This document shows positions 11,736-24,939 of a stretch of 64,000 nucleotides of DNA, piece after piece. The DNA lies in NCBI GenBank assembly GCA_904063045.1, contig CAJFCJ010000010.1:496001-560000 (forward strand), in the 5' to 3' direction. Numbering within the stretch: position 1 is the stretch's first letter; every line of letters begins with the position of its first letter. The notes below the pieces were generated by a model that saw only the letters and a list, made by a program, of their open reading frames with translations, made no database searches and had not been told where the DNA came from. Source of the DNA: Dimorphilus gyrociliatus. Its lineage: Eukaryota > Annelida > Polychaeta > Dinophilidae. The translations under genes and the position numbers were made by a program.

Positions 11736-14700
11736 TTACACGGAACGACAATTTGATGGTTCAAAATGTATGGAAGCGACATCTCCACTAACGTTTACCA
11801 GACTTTGACTCTAAAAAAAATAAAAAACAGTATGAAAGATATAATAATACACTTTGTAAGATTTTGCAACTGTGAGTACCTGATTTCTGTGCAAATTATC
11901 ATCCAATACACATTCGGATAACTTGAATGAGACAAGTGCATTTCCGCCTATAGCTTTAACATGAGCTCGGCAAATGGCAAATATTTCAGAGAGAAAGCTA
12001 TGCAAAAATCCCGAAGGACCACCCTCCTTTAATTAAAATTGGCAATAATGATAAATAGTTATATCTCGAATGTATTATGGGAATACAAACCCCTCTAACT
12101 GAAGTGGACTCTCGAATAATAAAGAAATTCAAATGACCCAAAAATTGGTTTAAAGTCGATGATGGAACGTAAGGAAGTGGAGTTAATTCCGTAATTAATA
12201 CATTTTTTCGAGGTATCTAAAAATAAAAATTAGATAAAAACTTATTAATTTTTGATTACTAAGCAACTTTATCAGCAAAAACTAACGTGATATTTCTTCT
12301 TGATAGAACTAGCTATTGAACTCTTGGATCCTACAGAAGATGTTTTCTTAATTCCCTTTTTATTTTCAAGAGAGTCGTCCATTGAAAAGACTAGTTCTTC
12401 TCCACTCACAGAATTGCTTCCTTCCCTAGCTGTATCGGCACTTTCATCTTCTCCAATGACCATTGCAGTTAAAGCCACCTGGAGGATAAAAATAAATTAG
12501 CGAGAAACATTTAGAAAATTCTCTTTTTTTTCTTCTTTTCTTTCATTCTTTCTTTTGTTATTTTGTTCAATGAACAAAGAAGCTATTGTTAAGATATAGT
12601 ATTCATAAGTGTTTATTTTCAGGCTAGAGAATTCTTCAAAAAGGAGTAAATTTCCTGGTAAACTTAAAGCTAATCTCTCTCAAGAAGAAAATCGTTTTTT
12701 CCAATTAAATAACTTATAGCTTTTGTTGAACAAAATAGATATTAAAGAGTGCGTTAATTATTTACCTGAATTTCGTCGTCGTCGGCTAATTCAATATCAA
12801 AATCTAACCCAACAAGAGCGCAAGGTGTCATATGCCTTAATCTAAATACTTGACTCTATAATGTGGGAGCTCTTGAAAGTAGAAAAGCAAGCAAATTGAA
12901 CTCTAACCTTGAGTAGGTCATTGAATATATTAACAAAAGCGGAATTATCCTTGATGTTGATATCTTTTCGCCAAACCCTGGTCACAAACTGTAAATTGGT
13001 CACGAAATTATCCATTCCTGGTACAGTTGATATGTTTGATATATGAATATCTTTCGGCAAGATTGGCTCTAGTAGCATCTGAATGTCTTTTAACTCAGAT
13101 TCGTGGTCCACCTAAAATGTTATTTTTGTAATTAGGTATTTGTGAATTAAAAGATTAATAAAAAAGAATGGAAGACCTCTAAAATAAGTGTATCTTTGTT
13201 AGTAGCAGAGGGTTCAATTCCAACATCGTCATTCCAACTCTCGAAATATTCGGACATTGAAGAAGCATCATCCTGCTGTAAGCTAATGGAACCTTGAGCA
13301 TTGGCCCTCTAAAATAATAGAATCAATTGGGAGTCGTTTTAATGAATAATAGATTGATTTGCAAACATTAAAATAAACTGTTACAATTATTAAGAAGAAA
13401 TAAAGACGCCATCTTGCGTCTGCTTATTGTTACGTGGAAATTGGATTTGTAGCTGATAGAGATTAACTGCTTTGATACGGTTAGATTTCTCTTCATTTCT
13501 AATCCGCTTTGAATACCCAAATTGTTCACGAAAAGTGAAGAGGAAAGAAAGAGAAGACTTTAGAACGTCTGTTAATGAAGTTCATTAGAAGGATATAAGG
13601 AATTACTAAAAATCGATTGCTAAATTTCTTTCTCCTTCACTTCTTTGCCCTATTTACCCATAACTTACGATGTTGTTAATGAATATAAAACGGACATGAA
13701 AATAAATTGAACGCGTTAGACGACTTTTCCTATAATTAACATTTTTAATTAACGCGTGCAAAACGAAGTGAGTAAAAGCAGAGCTTTTTGAATAAGCAAA
13801 ATTATTGGGAAAAGCAGGTGTTTACTTTCATTCAAATTAATGAAATATATTGTCAAGAATTCTCGGAGATTTAATACACTATTTCACTTTTCATACACTG
13901 TATTTTTGCACAAGCAATTGAATATGATCTAGGATCCTTTTAACATAACGAATTTTCGGATTAAGACTGTCAAACAAAAGGTGTTTGCCAAGCGTGACGA
14001 CGAAATCGAACAGAAGGCGCTACGTAATATCTCTCTGCGGTTATTGACACAATCCGTATAAATAATCTTAATTCGGTTTTAGCAACGCGCTAAGGGAAAT
14101 TGAAAGGGAATAAGTTGATTCACTTCGGTACGGATTGCCGAAAAAGGAGGAAATAACAACCAGCAAGGGAAAAAAGACCAAGGGAAAAGAAATTTCATGG
14201 GATCATTAAATATTAACTTGAAATAATTATATTTTAATCTACTCAAGGAGCAGGGTGAACGAAACAAAATGGGTAGGGAAAAGAATGACAGAGCTCCTTT
14301 GACATATGACGACGACAACATAGAAAAGAAATTGAGGAGAGCATGTATAGAGGGAGACTTGGATACAGTGAAAGAGTGCTTAGCAGAGGGAGCTGATATT
14401 AATGATCAAAATCAGGTATAGTAAGTACTAAATAACTGGTACTAGATATATTGACTTACATGTAGGCTTAAATAAAAAAGAGTGGTAACCGAAATTAAAA
14501 TATTTATTGCTTCATCTTTAATTGACTTGGTTTCTTTCAAAATCATTTAACTAACATAATCAATCTAAACTTTTATAGATTCGAAGAGGAATCTAATAGC
14601 CTAACTTAGCGCTACCTTCAAATATCTATAGTATATACAATATAGCGATTTATTCAAATAAATGGTTTACTCTTTATATTGAATAAGACGTGTAGGCTAT

Positions 14701-17700
14701 AAAAGAAATCACGTGACTCCAATGTAATTACATAATATTCCTTTTACGAATCCGAACAGCAATTAAACAACAGTATTCACCTAGCTTCTTTCTACGGAAA
14801 ACTTGACATTTTACAACTACTACTCCAACAGGATAAGGCGCATATTAACGCTACCAATCAAGTAAGTATTCCCCCGTCCAGCTTTTAACATTATTTACAC
14901 TATCGAACAGCAATATTTATATAGGCCTAGGCAATGCCAATTTTCCCTTTTCCTCAACTATAAATCTCCATCTCTTTCATTTAATATTTAATAATATTTT
15001 TTTTTTGATGGAGAAGTAAATTTTTTTTTTCCTCCCAAAGAAAAAAATATCAAGAGAATAATTATATTCTATAACAGAATGGCCAGACTTCGTTACAATT
15101 GGCTTGTATTAAAGGCTATATAGAGATCGTCCAACAATTAGTGAATACAAAGAAATGTCAATTGGACGCTGCAACGGACGTTAAGTAAATTTTCTCGCCT
15201 AGATATTCCAATTAAAGGGTTCGAAAAAAATTACAGGCTAGCAATATGACCGCCTTGCACCTAGCGTCTAAACACGGCCACGCTTCCGTATGCCAGTATT
15301 TATTAGACGTCGGCGCGGATAGGAATGCGAAAGACTTGGTAATATTTCTAGTATTTATCAATGATTGTATACAGTTATAACGCTACATTGATTAAAGTAA
15401 CAAAATGTATAAATCTGTATACAATATATATGAATATATATATGAATATGTATTCATGAATTCACAATCTATTAGTGGAATATTTATATAATAACTATTT
15501 ACATTTCTCAAGATTGAAAAGCTCCCAGAGTACTATGCTGCCAACGAGGAAACTGAAGAAGTATTTCGTATAAACAGCGATGGAGATGTAAGTATCAATC
15601 ACAACGAGGAAAAGTCATCATCGAAACAGCAGGCAGTAGATAGATCGAAAGAAGTAAGCGAAAAGTCAAAAGTTCAGACAGTGGAGGTAAAACAAGAAGC
15701 ACCAAAGAAAGAAACGAAAATAGAAGAGAAGAAAATACCGGAAAGGCAAAAAGAACAAAAAAAAATAGAAGAAAAGCAACCAGAAAAGAAAAAGGATGAT
15801 ATAGCACAACCAAATAATTCAGTAAACGTAGACAAAAAGTCCGAAGTAAATGAAACAAGTAAAGAAGCAAAACAAAAAGAATCGATCGAAGTTAAAAGCG
15901 AGGAGATTCGACAAAACAACACGACAAAAAGTGATCAGAAGAACGATAAAAATCCAGCAATTCCCAAAATCGATAATAAATCTAAGCAGGAGTCAACCGA
16001 CACAGTCGACAGTAGCGGACCCGGTGGTTTAAGAAAAGCGCGAAACCGTTCAAAAAATATTGGCGATCCGTTTCACGTCGAAGGAGTCGCTAGATTGAAA
16101 ATAGGAGCTGGCCAAATAAGAAGAGGTAATTTTCAAAAGATGAAAGATCACGAATTTGAATGGTCGGATGATTTTAAAAAGAGGCAACAATTAAGCGTTT
16201 ACGATCGTTTGCTAGGCGGTGCTAAGAAACGATAAAGAAAATAATATAGAAATATGATATGAACAAATGATCTGCATGATCAATAAAGAAAAATTAAAGA
16301 AAAACAAAACAAAAATCTACAATACAACTTGAATCGTCACTAATTAGCTTAAATACCGTTCCTATTACATAGAAGTAAAGATGTACAAAATCCAAGTCTT
16401 CCATATTTGTACAGATTAAAGTAAATAAAACAAAATTAACCCTTAGAATTGTTACACTAAATAGTAGTTTTTGTGAGTATTGTACGGATATATATGTTTT
16501 AGTTTGTCATGTCGAAGATAAGAAGAAAAATTAAAAAACAAAAATACATAAAAAGAAGCTATTACCAGCACACGAGTCTCCTACTAAATTTTTCTTTAAA
16601 AATTAATAACCATACTATAATATTAACGGTATGAATTTGCTTTTCAAGTTTTATATGCTTGTATAAAAACTATAATTATTTCTGTCCCTTTAGCTTATGC
16701 TGGTCATGAGTGTTTACGCTGGCGTGTCAAATAAAACAATATTTCTGCATGAATTGTTCTTTCCCTAGCTCTCAAATTTTCATACAAAAAGAAATTTAAG
16801 CCTATAATTTTACAAAAATAATGAAAACACATAAAAAAATTACGGAAAAAAGAACAAAACAGTACTAATAAATAGAGCTGCTTACCTGGGGTAACCCGTA
16901 TCTTTCACAGTTGGAATTAAATTCGTCAATAACCTTGGATCGTAGACTTTCAATAACTCGATCGTCAACTTTCTTCTATACGAATAAATGACAAAATGGA
17001 ATTAGTCGTTAAGGAGTTTATTAAATATTTCTAATAAGAAGTTAAGCAAAATAGAAAGGAAACAAGAAAACGTACTCCTGCGGGATGATCTGATTTATAC
17101 ACAACTTTTGGGGGCAGAGCCGGTGGTAAAGCAGCAGCAAATACCGCAGTTGCAATCTAAGAATTGTTTATATAACATATCAATATATTTAAGAAATCTT
17201 TTATTGGCTTTTAAAATTATTAAGTGAAAAAGAAAGAAAATCGATTATAAACAATTTCATACGTACAGCTAATGCTACTATAGATGTTTCCCCTATAATA
17301 AACATCTTCTTTAACCCAAAAACCGCATTCATGCCCTTTAATTTAACCTTATTGAACAATTGTTTGTACAGTTCATATTCCATAAACGGTAGTTGCTATT
17401 AAAACGAAACGTCATTCAGAATTTCCGCTAAACGTCACTTTTAGTTTATATGTACTTCACTTATTTCCTTAGCGTTCGATTCTCCCTTAATATCACGTTT
17501 CGGACGTGAAATATGCGCTCTTACCATCGTTCCTTTACCAATTATTGGTAATTCCCTAGGGAACTCCAAAGTCGTAAACAGTACATCGGGTACTTTGCAA
17601 TACCTTTAAAAATCAAAGATTATATTTAAAGAGTGTAAACAATTGTGGTGCCATCTGTTGAAAAGCTTAATAGAAAAGCGAAAGGAATATAGGAATATTG

Positions 17701-20700
17701 TGGAGTAGTTATCCTTTATCCAAAGTATAAAATACAATATGTAGGTGAAATAAAGAAAATTGTCGTACTTGCACATGTTGCACGTGCTCAATAGCATGTT
17801 TGATGGGGCAGTATGGGACGATTCAGCGTAGGGAGCGTGACAAAGATCACAAGATGGAGGAATCGGTTCTCTTTCTACAGAGGCCCTATTAATAAATTTT
17901 TTCTATTAATTAACTCTTAAGTCAAGAGGGATAAAAGAAAGATAAAGAGATAAAGTCAAGGGTATACTTACGTTGGTGGAGCGGAAAGAGAAGTGGACGG
18001 TGACAATTTTACTTGATTCGCCAAATTTACGTCGACATGAAGCTTGCATTTTCCATCAATCTCTTCTCCTTCAGGAGCCATGGGACGAGTTTGCTGTAAA
18101 GAATAGAATTGGTTTTTAAAATAAAAATATTAAAAATTAATAATTAGTATTTAAGTATTACTTTTTCAATAAAAGTAAAAACGTCAACATCCGGAACTCC
18201 ATTTCTTAGGCTTATATTAGCAGCCGTCCCAATGGCGGATAGTATAATAATTTCCTCGCTAATGAATATATTTTTGAATGAGTAAACGTTAAAAGAAACT
18301 TTGCAAACATTGTGCGTCTGCCGACGACTAATATGTTTAACACAAGAACGTATGTAATTAATGTAATTACCATATCGTTGTATGTTCTGAATAGCCTAAA
18401 ACTGCATTACAGGACAAAGATTTAGCGTGAGAGCGAATTTCTGTTCGAATTTCTGACCACCAAGCATCTCTTGTTTCCGATTCATCTAAATAAGACAGGA
18501 GAAAAGGATAAAAATATGCAATAAATCAAATCTTAATTCCTTACGAACCTGGATTATTTATTTTATCCAATAATCTGACGGATCTTGCTGAAACCGCACC
18601 GCCTATATTCGCAATAAAACCGGGCGGAAAGCTTGTCATGGTGAAAAAAGGATATTCCATCATATCTAAACTATTTTGCGGGAACATCGGTTTCATTAAA
18701 GGGGGTTTGACTTGACTTGTTCCACTACCGCTACTTCCAGCCATGCTAGCTGCTGCAAAATTAAGAAACAGACTCTTTATATTAAAAATATGGATTAAAA
18801 ATGAGGGAGGGTTTTTATTTTGAATAAATAGAACTTATAATTAACTATGTAATCGAAATAAAGGAAAAAGATGAAAATCAAAGAGACATATACCATTAAA
18901 AATAATAGAATTATAATATAATTGCAGATAATAATGATAATAAAGCCCAAAGCAATGCTATAATAAATTAATATATTTGCTATGCATTTGTGTCTCATCT
19001 ACATTTTTATAGATGAAATTTCAAACCTGTGTTGTAGTAACGTGTAAAAGGAATAGCTAAGGAAGACAATAGTTGGAAAATACAGAAAATTGGACAAAGA
19101 CTCTCCGTAGGATAATATAATTTTGTTATCGTTGTAAATAACAAAAAAAAACAACCGCTAAACTATTTACAACTCTTTTTTAAAAGTATTAATAGAATAA
19201 AAATGAAAATTACCTTTTTGGGGTGTATTTGATAGGTCAGAGTCACTATTACGTCGTTGTAAGTTATTAGGTTTTGTTGGTGAAGAACTTGGTGGTGAGT
19301 CAGGTAAGACACTCTCTTCAGGAACGGATGTTCTGTGTGAAGAAAATGATGATCTAACATGATGAGAAACAGGACCGCAAACGCTGGCTCTATGCGTTAT
19401 TGTTCGATGTGGTGGACTAGATGCAAAAAAATGATTCGCTTGTATACCTCCTATACCACCTCTGTAAGAAATAAAAGAAATTCTAATTAAGTAAAAGGAA
19501 ATTTTCGAATCCTAACAAGTGTCTTCGTGCTAATAGACATAACATTTTCTGTGATAGAATGGCCAAATTTCTATTGTTATTACTATTTACTATAGTATGT
19601 ATGATTAAAAGTATCAATATATAGAAATTTGCCAAAATATCACTTTAAATTTATGTCAAATTAACTAATTAGATTCATTCAAAAAACGAAAAGCGAAGAA
19701 TTAATAAAAAGACATGCTGAATTCTTTGTTATTTATTTTTTTGTCTTTTATTAGCACTTTATTTTGTTTTGTACTTTTTCATTTAAACTTGCCCCTGCAG
19801 CAATCATATAATAGCTCTGTTTCTTTTTCTTCTTCATTGATGAAGCAATTATGAGGCTTTTTTCATTATTGATATAAAAGAAGAATCATATTTTGTTAAA
19901 TTTAGCTAATAATCGACACAGCTGTATTTTTTTCTGGTTAGATCAAAAAGGACGAAAGTAAGAAACTAAGTAGGTTTTCATAACTAGGTTGTTCATAACA
20001 AATTCATACAAGATAATTTGAAAAGAATTTTAAATGGATGGGCGGTTAGTTAAAAACAAAAAACTGAAAAAACAAGACTAACACAACCCAAGGCGCCATC
20101 TTACGAATACTACACGTTACTCTGTAAGAATTTTATTGAACACAAACTATTTGCAATCCCAATTACTAGTTAATGATACATAATGAAATAAATACAAAGA
20201 TGTTAATAGTTGGAAAAGTAAATATATTGTTATTACCTAAATCTATAAATCTATTAGAAAACAGAATAAAAGCAAAAAACATAGAAAAGCAAATCTGAAA
20301 CTTAAAAATAACAAGTTTGTTTTGGAAATCATCATTGAAAATAGTTAAATCAAACTAATTACAAGTGAGGGTACTTTTATTTAGCTATCTTTTAGTGTTT
20401 AAACATGTCATATATCTATATATACACATCTATATAGAGTATATATAGATATATACATATATATATATCAGTTAAGGTAGAAAACCTGCTATACTTGTAA
20501 ATTTACCTTATTTTACTCCTGTATACGTCTTTTTTGTGGTAGATTCACCATTTCAAATACACAAGCGCATTTTTATATGGAAAAACAATCAATTAAATTT
20601 ACAAATCGCGCATGCATTTAGAAAAGTAATTATCATGTAAACATGAGCTATAGAAGGATATAGATAGAGTTGCTATAGTAGAGATATAGAAAGATAGATT

Positions 20701-22150
20701 AATGGATATAGTTGATTGGCAATTTCATGAATATGGACGTAAAATTTTTGGAAAACAAATGATATATTTAAATTTTGTTATTATTAATAATAATAATAGT
20801 TATAAAAATAAGCCAATTTACTTACTCTCTCACAGGCGAATACGGTCTTGGTGATGATCCACCAAGTACTCTTGTAAGGGTTACTGCTGTTCCAATAGCT
20901 CTGACGACAATTCCGTAAACTCCTTCTAAATCGAAGCATTGTCTATATCTATAAAACGACCAATTCTTAATAATTTATTTCAAAGAGATTTTTTGATTAA
21001 TTAACCCTAAAACAGCAGTTCCTCCTAACTCAAGAACCTTTTTACCAATTTTTCTTTGTAATTCTCCTGACAATTTAGAAAACTGAACTTGTCTTGCCTC
21101 ATTAGAAGCCCTCTGAGATCGAATTCTATCAATCCATTGATGTTCTGGATCATCGTTGACAACCAATTCTTCAACGAAGCCCTGTATGGCTTGTAACTTG
21201 TAACCGGATGGGACCGTTGCAGCTGTCAAATTGGAACTATTAAAGCAATCCATCAACTCTAAAGAAAAGATAATTACTGGCAAAAAAGTATACGCCGCAA
21301 GAAGACTGTCTAAATTTATTAAGATCAGTAAATAGCTCTACTTTAACCACAACGTTTAGTTCTCCTCTTATCCCTGTACATGAAAAATTGATTACTTAAC
21401 TATTCGAATAATTATGTCCTAATTTATTTTCTATTGCTTTTAAGTACCGTGCATAGTATCGTAAATAGGAAACCATCCACTGAGGGATTCAGCTCCATCC
21501 TTTAATAGCAAGGGATTTAAATCAATATACACTTTACCAATAGCATCGTGAGCACTATATGTGTCGTGATCCAAAACCCTTAGAAAAGTTAATAGAATTA
21601 ACAAAGTAATACGAATATTTAAAAAGATACTAATTGAATTTTTTAGGTTAAATATTTCAAGTTAATACAAAACATAATTTTTCTTTCTAGCTCTTCAAAC
21701 ATTATTTACAAATTACCTTAGTTGCAATGGAAAATCCTGTAATTCTTCATCTTCAGCCTATAAATTATATAGTCATATATATTCAGTATATATATATATA
21801 TACAAGTACGTAAATAGAATATAACGTTGGAGAATTAAGCAAATTGAAATCGAAACATCTAAAATCTAGATGTTTCTTTTTCATCTATTCTTTATTTAGA
21901 CTTGCCTCGAAACGATACCATTCGGAATTCCACTGAGGATTTAGTGATTTCTTATATACTTCTGTTTTAAATGTTGTATTGGAGAATTTGACCTGCAAGG
22001 CAAAATATTTGTTTTTTAGAGAATATCCATATTTATATTTTAAAATATAGGATTATTTACCTCAACAAAAGCATCCGTTAAATCTGTAGCTCTGTCCATC
22101 ACGGGTAAATTCCGTGCAGCTACCACACAAACCTTCAGTTTTCCAGGCAT
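11736..22150 (-). CDS. C2CD5: C2 domain-containing protein 5 (C2CD5/CDP138)
   Basis: Ca2+/phospholipid-binding C2 protein; the human orthologue promotes GLUT4-vesicle fusion downstream of Akt. I rebuilt 24 exons with consistent phases to 1033 aa (human about 1000): 22061-22150, 21906-21992, 21717-21757, 21448-21578, 21278-21373, 21006-21222, 20826-20948, 19214-19461, 18549-18752, 18371-18485, 18162-18258, 17972-18093, 17769-17885, 17456-17603, 17267-17395, 17076-17156, 16886-16975, 13177-13308, 12908-13111, 12766-12855, 12287-12478, 12091-12216, 11880-12026, 11736-11810. The N-terminal C2 domain (aa 1-110) keeps acidic loop residues D19, D26, D76, D78 and D84. Later blocks are GFVEELVVNDDPEHQWIDRI, FPPGFIANIGGAVSARSV, a CxxC pair (SCDLCH, TCNMCK), KLKGMNAVFGL and RAHVKAIGGNALVSF. 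The segment around exons 16-18 is divergent. Intron 2 uses a GC donor. The 3.6-kb intron 13309-16885 hosts another gene. Confidence 0.96.
13407..13414 (-). promoter_or_regulatory. AGATGGCG motif (CTCF- or YY1-like)
   Basis: On the minus strand it reads CAAGATGGCGTC, which also fits the YY1 consensus (AAGATGGCGGC). It lies in the host intron, 862 bp upstream of the nested ankyrin gene. Confidence 0.35.
14269..16235 (+). CDS. Ankyrin-repeat protein with Lys/Glu-rich tail, nested in C2CD5
   Basis: Five exons (14269-14415, 14760-14861, 15078-15179, 15237-15338, 15513-16235), all phase 0, encode 391 aa. Residues about 20-160 are four ankyrin repeats (KKLRRACIEGDLDTVKECL, SIHLASFYGKLDILQLLL, TSLQLACIKGYIEIVQQLV, TALHLASKHGHASVCQYLL). 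Exons 2, 3 and 4 are each exactly 102 nt, one repeat per exon. From about aa 190 the protein is a disordered K/E/Q-rich stretch, then a basic C-terminal 70 residues (PFHVEGVARLKIGAGQ, FEWSDDFKKRQQLSVYDRLL) that look folded or partner-binding. No membrane segment or enzyme motif is seen. I do not recognise the family; MYPT-type regulators were considered, but no PP1-binding motif was found. It is transcribed opposite to its host. A GTAAGT at 15588 inside exon 5 could allow alternative splicing. Confidence 0.85.
20094..20101 (-). promoter_or_regulatory. AGATGGCGCC motif in C2CD5 intron 7
   Basis: On the minus strand it reads GTAAGATGGCGCCTTGG, in the 1.36-kb intron 19462-20825. Both CTCF-core and YY1 readings are possible. 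Confidence 0.35.
20402..20470. repeat. TA/TAGATA-rich palindromic repeat in C2CD5 intron 7
   Basis: TATATCTATATATACACATCTATATAGAGTATATATAGATATATA-like alternating sequence, partly self-complementary, with a GATATAGA-rich stretch about 200 bp further on. Confidence 0.7.
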
Positions 22151-23101
22151 ATTTTTTGGTTGTGTTTGTGAAATGTAATTAGAACGTCAGAAATAGAGAG
22201 ATAACACTGAATGAAGTAATCACTAAATCTTCGGGGAATCGAATTTGGTCTTTATTCGACCTAATTTTTCAATGAAGAAGAAATTACAATTAGTCCTTTA
22301 ATATTTAGTTTGAATGATTTAAAAGAAATTTCTTCTTCGTTTTCTTGGGTTCAAGGTCGAACCAAAAATTACCGGAAGTTTCAAACCGGAAGAGCAAAAT
22401 ATACTAGAAAAATTCGCACTGCGATAATTATTTAAAGTCGTTTTCACTTATTTTCCCCATTAACGCGAGCAATTTAAAATTTTAAGCAAGAAATTTTGCA
22501 ATATTGAAACATTTAATGGTAATTACAGAATTCCAATTTAATCAAAGTATCACTTGATAATGTTATTTTGTGTTGGGTTTATCTTACCCTTTCGTGAGGA
22601 TGTCTTCACGAATAGTTTAATTTAATTCGTATCAAATTTTCCAAATAAATTAAGAAGGTTCGGAAGTAGATCAAAGAAAGCATAACCTCTTTTTTGCATC
22701 TACTTCCAACAACCAAGTAGTTTTAGGCAAAATAATTAATACAAATACAATACTTTCCACTCTAAACCAATTTACGCAATGTTAGATTCAATAACTTACA
22801 ATTGAAATGGTGTTTGAATTTTCTATCAAACGTTCAAATTAAAATTGAGTCAAATACATAAAAGTTTTTATTATAGAAGTAATTAGATTAACAACAAAAC
22901 AGGCTGCCTAAATCAATCTTAAGTAAATAATCTCAAATTCCATTTTATCTACAATACTTACAATATTTTTTTTACATATCTTAAAGTTTTTTCCTCAATT
23001 TTCGAATCTAAATGAAAATCGCCATTAGTGGCCTCAAAATAAGCGTTGATGTAAACTGGTAATATGAGCACCTACCACCGGCGTCAAGAACATTAGGAAA
23101 T
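22151..23101. promoter_or_regulatory. Head-to-head promoter region of C2CD5 and NEMP
   Basis: 951 bp separate the two divergent start codons. It is AT-rich with no CpG island and no coding signal. The two 5' UTRs and core promoters must lie here; I could not place a TATA box or TSS confidently. Confidence 0.6.
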
Positions 23102-24939
23102 ATGATTAAATTCATTATTATTATTTGTGCTCTTCTCAATTCAGCTGTTCCTGAAAGCATGGTAACTTGTCCTGCAGGTTTTACATCACTGAGTAGTAAG
23201 TGCTTGAATCACGAGATAAGAATAACTGTTCAAAGGCAAATTCTACTTTGAAGGAAATGGCGCGAGATTTTGTTTGATGGAAAAGAATGCTGAAAAGAGT
23301 AAATGTTCCTTACAGGAAATAAGTTTAACAAATCAAGAATGTCTAATCATCTGCTATTACTTGAATTGGAATATAGCAAATATCTTTGCGAGGCATGAGG
23401 TACGTCTCTTTCGTCCATTGCTTAAATTCATTAAATATACGGTAATTCTATAAATAACGTCAAGAAAGTTAATGTTATTATTACCGATTATATTAGAATT
23501 ACTTATACAGAACATTAATCAGTAAATTCTATTTTGATTAATAGATCATGTTTGAAAAGGATAATTATGAGAAAGTTAGTGTTCTAAGAGGATCCAATAA
23601 TACTATTGACGGTGTAATTGACAGTTGTATTCACGGAAAAGGAACTATAGGAGATGGGAGGAACATACCATTCAGAGCAAGTTCATCCGGTGAAACTTGT
23701 TTTGGAATCTATGCTCCATATATAGAAAATTTAACTCTAGATTTTATTAAAACAAATTGTTGAGTTTCTTTTTGTTAAAACCAATCAACCAAGTAATAAT
23801 TCCCTTTTTTTGCTGTAGCTTTTGATAGAAAACTGCTATTTTTATGCCTTTTAGGCTTTATTCTTTTTATATCAGCACCAATATTAAGCAGGTAAGAAAT
23901 TTACAAACGTTTTTCTTAATTAATTGATTAATTAACGTATTTTATTACTAGAAATGTTGTATTTTATTATACTTCTGGAGTTACAATTGGATTATTAGGT
24001 TCCTTGCTCGTTTTAGTCTACGTTTTATCTAAATTCATACCCCATGTAATTAATTTGATTATGTTTCTTATCAATTTATATAGATTGATACTTTTGGATC
24101 TTTCAGAAAAAATTGTCAATGCTAATATTAGCATCTGGATCTTTTCTTTCTCTGTCGTTTTATAAGATGGTATGTGAGAATTTTTTCCACATCCTAAAGG
24201 GCTACAGCTTTTGGTTGATGGCCTATTTTGGGATTGTAGGGTTAATCAGTTTTGTTTACATCTATATTAAAATGCCTGAACGTAACGAAAGAGCAAATAA
24301 TGTGAGTAGCAAAAACTGTGCATGTATAGTCTTTTATCTTAATAATGCTATTTTTCAGGCAATACAGTGGCTATTGCAGGGCGTAGCTTTGATTTTAGTG
24401 TAAGTTATAAGAAAAGATGATGGAAAATACATTACTAAGAGTTTCCTTTCATTTTCTAGTTTTTATTCTATTCAACTCTCAGAGATATCTCTAGCTGTCA
24501 TTGTGATCCTCATCATTCGAAATTATATTCCTTTCAACCAAATTGTCAAAGTCACTTCTTATTTTAGGTGAGAAAAAGGAAGAGTCATTTTATTTAATTT
24601 GACTTAAAACTGAAGCATTATTCTTTTATATTTAGCCAACAGAAACCATTAGAAAAGATAAGATTGCTGACTAACGAAGAATATAGAGAACAGGGACGGA
24701 TTGAAACAGAAAAGGCTCTAGCAGAGCTTCGAAAATACTGCCAAAGCCCAGATTGCAATGCATGGAAGACTGTGTCTAGGTTAGAGAGTCCGGCTCGTTT
24801 CGCTTCATTTATTGCTGGTTCGTCACATCTAACCAGTGATGAAATAAGGATTTACGACGAGCTAAGTGACGACGAATCGTTAATTCAAACGGATGATGAT
24901 TCAGAGTGCACAGATTTTTATTTGTCATCACCGCCATAA
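23102..24939 (+). CDS. NEMP: Nuclear envelope integral membrane protein (NEMP1/TMEM194 family)
   Basis: Inner-nuclear-membrane protein needed for nuclear-envelope stiffness and fertility in animals. Nine exons (23102-23195, 23236-23399, 23545-23758, 23819-23891, 23952-24045, 24107-24301, 24359-24399, 24460-24567, 24636-24939) join to 428 aa (human 444). There is a signal peptide ([16 protein letters not shown]), then a Cys-containing lumenal domain (aa 18-157), then about five membrane helices beginning [17 protein letters not shown], including [16 protein letters not shown] and LSKFIP. The nucleoplasmic tail has the diagnostic [35 protein letters not shown] and FIAGSSHLT blocks, then an acidic end. 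Intron 1 is only 40 nt. Intron 3 (23759-23818) has a weak GTTGAG donor; if retained, translation stops at once after the lumenal domain. Divergent with C2CD5, convergent with NTF2. Confidence 0.95.

Noticed and set aside
21223-21277. An apparent 19-nt intron in C2CD5 (GTAATT...TTTAG)
   Set aside because: Using the third AG instead gives a 55-nt intron and the peptide VYFFATATVPSGYK in exact register with the human protein; the ultra-short intron would insert a non-homologous segment.
23102-23763. Stand-alone secreted C-type-lectin-like protein
   Set aside because: The CPAGF start suggested a lectin fold, but a phase-1 donor before the stop joins it to [13 protein letters not shown], making it the lumenal domain of NEMP.
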